Shown here: in pieces, positions 42,737 through 48,794 of the stretch
Layout of the letters: the number at the start of each line of letters is the position of its first letter
Position numbering within the stretch: the stretch's first letter is position 1
Assembly: GCA_938017685.1 (NCBI GenBank)
Contig: CALIIL010000006.1
Span: 1 to 48,794, forward strand
Length of the DNA: 48,794 nucleotides
Reading direction: 5' to 3'
Origin: an uncultured Chitinophagaceae bacterium
GTDB lineage: Bacteria > Bacteroidota > Bacteroidia > Chitinophagales > Chitinophagaceae
Made by a program: the position numbers and the translations under genes
The notes under the pieces: generated by a model
Databases searched by the model: none
What the model was told of the DNA's origin: nothing
What the model saw: only the letters and a program-made list of their open reading frames with translations

Positions 42737-42755
42737 CAAAAGTACAAGTACTTTT
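42737..42755 (-). promoter_or_regulatory. Promoter of the kinase gene with overlapping inverted repeat
   Basis: On the minus strand TACTTTTG (42737-42744) is a full -7 box, and the perfect inverted repeat AAAAGTAC-AA-GTACTTTT (42738-42755) covers it, ending 14 bases before the start codon. A repressor or activator site is likely. The regulator is unknown; it does not resemble the LytTR repeats. Confidence 0.5.
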
Positions 42756-43049
42756 AATATTGATTAAAATCATGCTCTATAATATCCATTAGCAGGACTA
42801 ACTTAGCACGATACTTATAATGAAAGATATCAAACTAATAGAATTCCAAAATTCTAATGTGCCTAAAGCACATTTTGATATAATACAATTAGAAGAACTA
42901 CTTTCTAGGACAGCTAGATCATTTAAGCACAAATACTAAAATTATAATGAATTAAGAAGAACACCTTCTAAAATATAGTTTTACCTTATGAATTCAACAA
43001 GCTATTTTATGCATGATAATTTAATAAGCACTAATTTACAGTTTCATTC
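42740..43049. other. 310-base gap between the kinase gene and recQ
   Basis: It holds the kinase promoter, a one-mismatch FNR-like string (42760-42773) and a 39-codon plus-strand frame (42820-42939). The rest shows no further feature. Confidence 0.6.
42820..42939 (+). CDS. Possible 39-residue peptide or remnant
   Basis: Frame starting MKDIKLIEFQNSNVPKAHFD and ending RSFKHKY at a TAA. The pattern, a short ligand-domain-like start then a stop, resembles the first residues of AraC-type regulators in this phylum, so it may be a decayed regulator. The seven-of-eight match TAACTTAG lies about 13 bases upstream. Not conserved as far as I can tell; may be chance. Confidence 0.25.
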   Translation: MKDIKLIEFQNSNVPKAHFDIIQLEELLSRTARSFKHKY

Positions 43050-44942
43050 GTGCTCGAATTAAAAAGAATACTAAAACAATATTGGGGCTACTCCAATTTT
43101 CGACCGCAACAGGAAGAGATTATACAATCCATTCTGCAAGGAAAAGATACCTTGACTATTCTTCCAACAGGCGGTGGTAAATCGTTGTGCTATCAATTAC
43201 CTGCTTTAATTACGAAGGGTGCGTGCTTAGTTATTTCTCCATTAATTGCTTTGATGCGTGAGCAGGTCAATGAGCTGAACGAACGTAATATCCCTGCTGC
43301 TTGCTTGTATTCAGGTTTGACTTTGGCCGAGCAAAAAGAAATATTTACATTGGCTTTAGACGAGAAAATTAAAATGCTCTATCTCTCACCCGAGCGATTA
43401 CAGACAGACCGCTTTCAACGGTTTTTAGTTCATGCCAATATTAGTTTTATTGCGGTAGATGAAGCACATTGTATTTCGGAATGGGGTTTTGATTTTAGAC
43501 CCACTTATTTAGATATTGCCGAGCTGCGTTATGACTTGCCCAAAGCACCGATTTTAGCTTTGACTGCAACAGCCACACCTAAAGTACAAGAGAATATTAT
43601 CGAACGTCTTAAACTAAAAAATGTCAATCGTTTCACACAATCTTTTCTTCGAAAAAACTTAGCACTCAAAGCCTACGAAGTAGAAAATAGAATGGTGCCT
43701 TTGGAAGATATTCTCCGTAAAGAAAAGAAAAGCAGCCTCGTCTATTGCCGCAATAGAAGATCTTGCAAAGAGATTGCCCATCATTTAAACCAACGAAATA
43801 TTTCAGCTGCTTTTTATCATGGTGGTTTAAATAAAGATGAGCGCGACCAAGCACAACAATCTTGGTTAGACAATCAGAACAAAGTAATGGTCTGCACCAA
43901 TGCATTTGGGATGGGCATTAATAAATTAGATGTTGGCTGTGTTATACATTATCATTTACCTACTTCTATCGAAGCATATTATCAAGAAGCAGGACGAGCA
44001 GGGCGCGATGGCGAAGCTGCACAAGCTGTATTATTATGGAGTAATAAATCGTTTGAAGAGCAAGATAAAATGTTAGCTCAGAAGTTTATGAGCGAGCAAG
44101 CCTTACGCACATTATATAATGACGTTTGTAATTATGTAAAATTAGATATTGGTAAAGGTGAAGAGCTCGCCTTAGAATTTTCATTATTAGATTTTGTAAA
44201 AGCCAAAGGCTATTCAATTGTCGAAGCATCACACGGCATACAATTACTCGCCAAGCAAAAATTATGGCAGCTGAGTGAAAAAATGCTCATGCCAAGTCGC
44301 ATACAAGTAAGCGCATCACGGCAAGAGTTAGAGTATATAGAATACAATTACCGCCGAGAAAGTGAGATTGTAAAGCAGCTATTAAGAATGTATAATGCTA
44401 TTTCACAATTTCCTGTTCCTATTAATGAATTTGATATTGCCTTTTCTTTAAAACGAGATTTAGAAGAGGTGAAGCAAGATTTAGACTTCCTAGCTTCACG
44501 CACCTATATTCAATATCAAAAAAAGAGTGAGCGCCCGCAACTTTACTTTTTAGAGGACCGTTTTCCTGCAGAACATATTGCCATTAATTACAAACAAATA
44601 GAATGGCTCAAAGATCAGGAAGAGAAGCGCTTACAAGCCATGCAGCACTTTGTAAAAAATAATAAAGATTGTCGCATGCAACAGATAACCGCCTACTTTG
44701 GCGAGGATTTAAATACAGTTTGTGGCATTTGTGATAATGATACCAAAGGCAAAAATAGCTTTGACTTAAAAAGTGTAAAGCAGTCCCTGGATTTTGAACT
44801 TGATAAGAAAGACAGTTTAAATATTCAATTATTCTGTCAGCAATACAATATGGAAGAGCGAAAAGACGTTATGAAAATAATTCGCGCTCTCGTAGGGGAA
44901 GGAGTTTATCGAATTAATTCTTTTGGGGAATTACGTCATTGA
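43050..44942 (+). CDS. recQ: RecQ-family ATP-dependent DNA helicase
   Basis: 630 residues from a GTG start (an in-frame TAA lies 15 bases upstream of it, with no ATG between). Superfamily 2 motifs: FRPQQEEI, Walker A PTGGGKSLC, VDEAHCISEWG, LTATATP, then GGLNKDERDQAQQSW, TNAFGMGI and EAGRAGRDG. A C-terminal zinc site is suggested by the Cys in CRMQQ and CGICDN (about 550-570). The HRDC domain of larger RecQ proteins is not evident. It unwinds DNA in repair and recombination. The last seven bases overlap the convergent lipoprotein gene. Confidence 0.93.
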   Translation: MLELKRILKQYWGYSNFRPQQEEIIQSILQGKDTLTILPTGGGKSLCYQLPALITKGACLVISPLIALMREQVNELNERNIPAACLYSGLTLAEQKEIFTLALDEKIKMLYLSPERLQTDRFQRFLVHANISFIAVDEAHCISEWGFDFRPTYLDIAELRYDLPKAPILALTATATPKVQENIIERLKLKNVNRFTQSFLRKNLALKAYEVENRMVPLEDILRKEKKSSLVYCRNRRSCKEIAHHLNQRNISAAFYHGGLNKDERDQAQQSWLDNQNKVMVCTNAFGMGINKLDVGCVIHYHLPTSIEAYYQEAGRAGRDGEAAQAVLLWSNKSFEEQDKMLAQKFMSEQALRTLYNDVCNYVKLDIGKGEELALEFSLLDFVKAKGYSIVEASHGIQLLAKQKLWQLSEKMLMPSRIQVSASRQELEYIEYNYRRESEIVKQLLRMYNAISQFPVPINEFDIAFSLKRDLEEVKQDLDFLASRTYIQYQKKSERPQLYFLEDRFPAEHIAINYKQIEWLKDQEEKRLQAMQHFVKNNKDCRMQQITAYFGEDLNTVCGICDNDTKGKNSFDLKSVKQSLDFELDKKDSLNIQLFCQQYNMEERKDVMKIIRALVGEGVYRINSFGELRH

Positions 44943-45739
44943 CTTCGTTCATAATAATTCACGGTGCTAGGCAAAATGTTTTTCGTTTCATAAACTCTAA
45001 ACAACAGTTTCATGCTGTCAGTTCCTAGGTTAAATGACCTTTCAAATTCTCCTGAAACAAATTTATCTTCTTTCTTAGAATAATTAATTCTATACTGACC
45101 TTTTAGATTTCCCAGTTCTAACTTATCCTTCTTAAAAAGATCTAGTGCATTCAATACGTTATGAAATTTTTCTTTACTTAAATCAGTTTCAAGTGTATAA
45201 CAAATAAAATAGTCATCCTCTTTCTCTTTATAGTTGTTCAACGAATCGGGGAAATTCATTTCTAGGAATTCTAAATAGAGACAAGAGTTGTAAATAGACA
45301 TTTCAGGTAAGTGCTTATTAATAATTTTAGAACTGTCTGTTGCAAAACTTAATATAAGCCTTAATTCATCCGTTGTGTCTACTTCCATGCCAGAAAGCAC
45401 TGTGTCAAACATCCCTTTAAACCACTCTTCTAATTCATTCCAATTATAAACTCTATCTATCACGTAATTTTTATCAAGAGAATACTCAAATTTTAAAGAA
45501 TCACTATAAATAATACTATCTACTAAATTAAATTCGCTGTAACGATAATGTGTAAGCAGTTTGGTCCAATAATAATGATCTTCTTTCTTTACAACTGTTG
45601 CAAAACGTCCATTATATTTACTCACAGAATCATTTAAAATCTTGTACTCTTGCACAAAAAATACTTTCTTCTTGTTACTTGATGTGCAACCTATAAACAC
45701 AGCAATAACTGATATTAGCAGGAAAAATTTAAAATTCAT
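44936..45739 (-). CDS. Lipoprotein of unknown function
   Basis: 267 residues from the second Met (MNFKFFLLISVIAVFIGC). The signal ends in the lipobox VFIGC, so the protein should be lipid-anchored. The mature part is rich in Asp, Lys and Tyr with no motif I recognise. Convergent with recQ, overlapping it by seven bases. Confidence 0.75.
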   Translation of the reverse strand: MNFKFFLLISVIAVFIGCTSSNKKKVFFVQEYKILNDSVSKYNGRFATVVKKEDHYYWTKLLTHYRYSEFNLVDSIIYSDSLKFEYSLDKNYVIDRVYNWNELEEWFKGMFDTVLSGMEVDTTDELRLILSFATDSSKIINKHLPEMSIYNSCLYLEFLEMNFPDSLNNYKEKEDDYFICYTLETDLSKEKFHNVLNALDLFKKDKLELGNLKGQYRINYSKKEDKFVSGEFERSFNLGTDSMKLLFRVYETKNILPSTVNYYERSQ

Positions 45740-45805
45740 TAAATACAATTTACCTCTTTAAACAATATTACTTCATATCGTATCGTTAGTAGGAAAAATT
45801 TAAAG

Positions 45806-45813
45806 TATTTTTG
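45806..45813 (+). promoter_or_regulatory. -7 promoter box of the oxidoreductase gene
   Basis: TATTTTTG matches TAnnTTTG and ends nine bases before the ATG at 45823. The in-frame TTG at 45811 lies inside it. Confidence 0.5.
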
Positions 45814-45822
45814 ATTTATTCA

Positions 45823-46821
45823 ATGACAAAAACGAAATTCGCAATCGTAGGTTATGGTAATATTGGTTCGCGCCATGCGCATCATATATTAGAGAACCCG
45901 CAGGCTGAATTAGTAGCTGTCGCTTCTTTACAAGAGAAACCTTCAGGACTGAATTGTAATTACTATCATTCCTTAGAAGATCTTTTGGCCAATGAAAGCA
46001 TTGATGTACTCAACGTTTGTACACCGAACTATTTACATTGCGCTCACAGCATTTTAGCATTGGAGAAGGGCATACATGTGGTTTGCGAAAAGCCAATGGC
46101 GACAAGCGTCACCGAATGCGAACAAATGATTAAAGCCGCCGAGGATCATGAAGCTAAACTATTTGTAGTAAAACAAAATCGTTATAACCCTCCCGTTGCA
46201 GAAGTGAAAAAACTGATGCAGGAAAATGTATTAGGAAATATCTTCCTGGTAAACATTAATTGTTTTTGGAACCGAAATGAAAACTATTATACCCAAAGCG
46301 ATTGGCGCGGACGAAAAGCCAAAGATGGCGGTTGTCTTTTTACTCAATTCTCCCATTTTGTAGATATCCTCTATTATCTATTTGGGGATGTAAAAGTGCT
46401 TTCAGGAAGAACAAAGAACTTCAATCATAATTATATTGAAACGGAAGACAGCGGCATTTTCCTTTTAGAAACAAAAAAAGGCGCTTTAATCAATTTCAAT
46501 TTCTCTACTTCCTCTTTCGAAAAAAATATGGAAGGTGCCATAACCATACTTGCCGAAAACGGTACAGTAAAAATCGGTGGTCAATATTTGAACACCATTG
46601 AATATCAAAAAATTAAAGAACACACCATTCCTGAGATTAATATATCTGAGAAAAGCAATGACTATGGCGCGTACCAAGGAAGCATGAGTAACCACGACCG
46701 CGTTATTGAAAATGTGATACAACACCTTGCCGGCAATGAAGCCATGATGACCAACGCCCAAGAAGGACGTGATGTGGTTTCAATTATTGAGCGTATGTAT
46801 GGAGCAGTAGTAAGTATTTAG
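45823..46821 (+). CDS. Gfo/Idh/MocA-family oxidoreductase
   Basis: 332 residues from ATG 45823. The N-terminal Rossmann fold has GYGNIGSRHAHHI, and CEKPMATS carries the conserved Lys of the EKP motif. The C-terminal half begins with the substrate domain around QNRYNPPVAEVKK and WRGRKAKDGGCLF. The closest look is to WlbA/WbpB-like dehydrogenases that oxidise UDP-N-acetylglucosamine-type sugars for surface polysaccharides, but this is tentative. The next gene is a membrane protein, with no other sugar pathway gene in view. Confidence 0.87.
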   Translation: MTKTKFAIVGYGNIGSRHAHHILENPQAELVAVASLQEKPSGLNCNYYHSLEDLLANESIDVLNVCTPNYLHCAHSILALEKGIHVVCEKPMATSVTECEQMIKAAEDHEAKLFVVKQNRYNPPVAEVKKLMQENVLGNIFLVNINCFWNRNENYYTQSDWRGRKAKDGGCLFTQFSHFVDILYYLFGDVKVLSGRTKNFNHNYIETEDSGIFLLETKKGALINFNFSTSSFEKNMEGAITILAENGTVKIGGQYLNTIEYQKIKEHTIPEINISEKSNDYGAYQGSMSNHDRVIENVIQHLAGNEAMMTNAQEGRDVVSIIERMYGAVVSI

Positions 46822-46869
46822 TACTTTTAAGGTCTGCTTAAATTAGAAAAATATCTATTCTATTGCTTA

Positions 46870-48456
46870 GTGCTATTATCACTGAGTATTATCATTATTC
46901 CTAAATATTATATTACAGGAGATGGCGCAAGTCATACCTATAATGCCAAGGTTCTTTTTGATTTTGTAGGCGGTCTTAGCCGAGACTTCTACGAGCAGTT
47001 CTATGTTATAAACCGCCATATTGATCCTAATTGGAGCAGTCATATCATTATTGGTTTTTTTACTCGCTTTACGCCGCCTTGGTTAGCTGATAAGTTGTTT
47101 CAAATCATTTATGTACTCATTTTCTGTTTTGGTTTTCGTTATCTATTCCGATCCGTTAATAAAGAGAATGGCTTTTTAAGTTTTCTCTTTTTCCCCTTTC
47201 TATTTACACTCCCCTTTCAGCAAGGATTTTATAATTATTGCTTGGGCTTAGGCTTCTTGTTTTGGTCCGTTGGTTTTTATATCCGCCATAGAAAAGATAT
47301 GAACCAACCGATTATTGCATTGGTAACCTCGCTCTTAGTACTCGCTACGGCATTATCGCATGGCATGCCGGCCATTTATACTATGATGATTATCTCGTGT
47401 ATTTGGCTTGTATCGCAATGGCAAAAAGTAAAACAGTTAAGAGTTGAATTTATACTGACTGAAGTATCGCGCTTGGCTATATTATTTATGCCGAGCCTGT
47501 TACTCATTGGTATGTTCTTAGCTAAGCGTGGTTTTGGCACAACGCCGCACCCTGCTTCTTATTGGGAAAAATTCTTAGCCTTTCTTTCCATGTGGACATC
47601 GCAAAGCACACGCCATACCGAAGTTATTCCGGCTGTTGCATCTCTAGCTTTAGTTTTAGCTTTTGTGGCATTGCTATTTATCAAACAAGATAGAAAGACC
47701 TTTAGTTTGAAACGTAATCGTGTTGCCATTAAAAACCTGTCTTATGTGTTCTTAATCTTCGCAGGCTTTACATTCTTTTCTTATATTACTGCACCGGCAA
47801 CTGTTGGTGGTGCAGGATCGATCGAAATTCGCATTGCTTTCTTACCGCCCATTTTTCTATTGCTATTCTTGGCAACTAAGGTTTGGAAGGACTTACACAA
47901 AATTATTTTTATAGGATCTGCTTTTTTAATTTCCATTGTCTTTTTAGCCTTTCGCTTTCCTACTGTAATGGAAAGCAATAAAGTGGCTAAAGAAATCATT
48001 ACAGGCGCAGAACATATTAAAGATGAAAGCGTAGTCTTAAATCTGCATTACGACGATTGGCAAATTACTAAAAAGGGTGACAGCCTATTCCAAAAAGATA
48101 ATTCGTTCTTACACTTGACCGATTATTATGGCGCATTAAAAGACAAGCATTTGGTTATGCTTATGAACTACGAAGCGGATATCAATTACTTCCCTGTTAA
48201 TTGGGCAGGTGGTAAAAACCCTCGTGAAACGATTAATGGCTATTATGCTGGAAACTCTTACCCGCCTTGTGGTGACTTTACAAAGTATGAAGCGCAGAGC
48301 GATCACCCAATAGATTATGTAGTGTTACAAAATTGGCGTGAAGAATTTCTAAATGAAAAGTGTATGCAAGAATTAAATGCACAAATGCAGGCTGAAGGAT
48401 TTACTCAAAAGTATGCAAGCCCTCATCAGTATGTAGTTGTTTGGGGGAGAGAGTAA
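46870..48456 (+). CDS. Polytopic membrane protein of unknown function
   Basis: About 528 residues with ten or more helices and a C-terminal soluble part (about 370-528). The first periplasmic loop begins TGDGASHTYNAKVLFDF, with an Asp placed as in GT-C glycosyltransferases, so a sugar transferase role is possible but unproven. The GTG at 46870 starts in the middle of the first helix; the frame is open from 46831, and a CTG at 46834 would give a normal basic start (LLKLEKYLFYC), so the true start is uncertain. It is close to the oxidoreductase gene and likely co-transcribed. Confidence 0.65.
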   Translation: MLLSLSIIIIPKYYITGDGASHTYNAKVLFDFVGGLSRDFYEQFYVINRHIDPNWSSHIIIGFFTRFTPPWLADKLFQIIYVLIFCFGFRYLFRSVNKENGFLSFLFFPFLFTLPFQQGFYNYCLGLGFLFWSVGFYIRHRKDMNQPIIALVTSLLVLATALSHGMPAIYTMMIISCIWLVSQWQKVKQLRVEFILTEVSRLAILFMPSLLLIGMFLAKRGFGTTPHPASYWEKFLAFLSMWTSQSTRHTEVIPAVASLALVLAFVALLFIKQDRKTFSLKRNRVAIKNLSYVFLIFAGFTFFSYITAPATVGGAGSIEIRIAFLPPIFLLLFLATKVWKDLHKIIFIGSAFLISIVFLAFRFPTVMESNKVAKEIITGAEHIKDESVVLNLHYDDWQITKKGDSLFQKDNSFLHLTDYYGALKDKHLVMLMNYEADINYFPVNWAGGKNPRETINGYYAGNSYPPCGDFTKYEAQSDHPIDYVVLQNWREEFLNEKCMQELNAQMQAEGFTQKYASPHQYVVVWGRE

Positions 48457-48459
48457 ATA

Positions 48460-48486
48460 AAAGTGATTATTTATTCTATTCACTTT
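48460..48486. terminator. Weak hairpin after the membrane protein gene
   Basis: A 7-bp stem (AAAGTGA at 48460-48466, TCACTTT at 48480-48486) with a 13-base loop, overlapping the stop of the toxin remnant. Weak but placed between two convergent frames. Confidence 0.3.
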
Positions 48487-48664
48487 AATTGAACTCTCTT
48501 AATAAATTATAAACTTCTTTTGGGTCTCGTCTATTATCCCAAATGAGTAATACAATTAATACATCCTCATTTATCGTGTAAAACATACTCACATTTTTAT
48601 GAATGATTAATTTGCGTACATTAATCTTTTCAATAAAATAAGCTCCGCTCTTAGAGACTGTAAA
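48485..48664 (-). pseudogene. C-terminal part of a RelE/ParE-family toxin
   Basis: The minus-strand frame ending at a TAA (48485-48487) encodes a tail reading VRKLIIHKNVSMFYTINEDV, followed by a segment with IWDNRRDPKE and ending LLREFN. This is the usual end of a RelE/ParE toxin. The N-terminal part is missing: upstream, the frame runs into a stop and into the end of an IS256-type element at about 48653-48660. The gene was probably broken by that insertion. The antitoxin gene is not seen in this window. Confidence 0.6.
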
Positions 48665-48794
48665 CTAAACTCTGTCTAAATAAAAAAAGGTTAATAATTT
48701 TATTTAAACAGAACACATGGAAACACAAGAACAAAAGGAGTTAGAAAAAAAGGTCTTAGAACAATTATTGTCAGGTCAAAGTTTATTTGGTAAG
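48654..48794 (+). mobile_element. Left end of an IS256-family insertion sequence (runs off the right edge)
   Basis: Starts near GAGACTGTAAACTAAACTCT, which looks like the terminal repeat of IS256-family elements, and continues with a transposase start codon at 48717. The exact boundary and target duplication cannot be read because the other end is outside the window. Confidence 0.6.
48717..48794 (+). CDS. IS256-family transposase, N-terminal part
   Basis: The first 26 codons, METQEQKELEKKVLEQLLSG then QSLFGK, run to the window edge. The LEKKVLEQLLSGQSLFGK stretch matches the usual beginning of IS256-family transposases (LEKKxxEQxLSGxSLFGKDG). The catalytic DDE region is outside the window. 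Confidence 0.7.
   Translation, partial: METQEQKELEKKVLEQLLSGQSLFGK

Noticed and set aside
42760-42773. FNR-like string TTGATTAAAATCAT before the kinase gene
   Set aside because: One mismatch; about four such matches are expected by chance in a window of this size and composition, and no oxygen-linked gene follows.
45590-45606. MarR operator-like string inside the lipoprotein gene
   Set aside because: Incomplete palindrome, within coding sequence and without a nearby -7 box.

Overview
The window reads as a chromosomal segment of an aerobic to microaerobic Bacteroidota bacterium of the Chitinophagales/Sphingobacteriales type. This is inferred from low GC, TAnnTTTG-type -7 promoter boxes, a type IX secretion C-terminal sorting domain, alternative complex III, a fused CcoNO subunit, and a Y_Y_Y/LytTR two-component pair. 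No rRNA, tRNA or CRISPR array was seen.

Layout. (1) 1-304: the end of an unrecognised plus-strand ORF and a strong bidirectional hairpin terminator. (2) 305-14625, all minus strand: one very long respiratory operon, read ActA-ActB-ActC-ActD-ActE-ActF (alternative complex III), then oxidase subunits II and I, haem O synthase CtaB, two subunit III proteins and subunit IV. It encodes a complete quinol to cytochrome c to oxygen branch. (3) 14824-21113, minus strand: cbb3 oxidase with its assembly factors, read CcoS-CcoNO-CcoQ-CcoP-CcoG-FixH-SafE. CcoQ is only 52 residues. (4) 21286-22823: a Ca2+/Na+ antiporter and an orphan FecR-like protein, divergently transcribed. (5) 22826-26569, minus strand: the copper ATPase CcoI/FixI, an unknown partner protein and an Fnr-type regulator. 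FNR-like boxes precede both the ccoS operon and the fixI operon. (6) 26700-32574: redox and stress genes (FMN reductase, YceI, Tpx, a Fic-HTH protein, a phosphoesterase, MarR, pirin). (7) 32669-42724: a membrane MutS-like ATPase, a secreted unknown, a 1108-residue LamG/T9SS protein and a LytTR regulator with its sensor kinase. (8) 43050-48456: RecQ, a lipoprotein, a Gfo/Idh/MocA oxidoreductase and a polytopic membrane protein. (9) 48485-48794: a RelE/ParE toxin tail cut by the start of an IS256-family element.

The most interesting material is regulatory. A Fic protein with an apparent C-terminal DNA-binding domain is preceded by three perfect copies and one degenerate copy of a 22-bp inverted repeat, one of them lying exactly between the predicted -33 and -7 boxes. 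A LytTR regulator has matching direct-repeat sites (period 21-22 bp) upstream of itself, the LamG/T9SS gene and the secreted unknown. A nearly identical 25-bp promoter-operator block precedes both marR-pirin and the FMN reductase-yceI pair about 4.6 kb away. All of these are read from sequence only and are untested. Several start codons were moved downstream because the longest frame would run over a good -7 promoter box.
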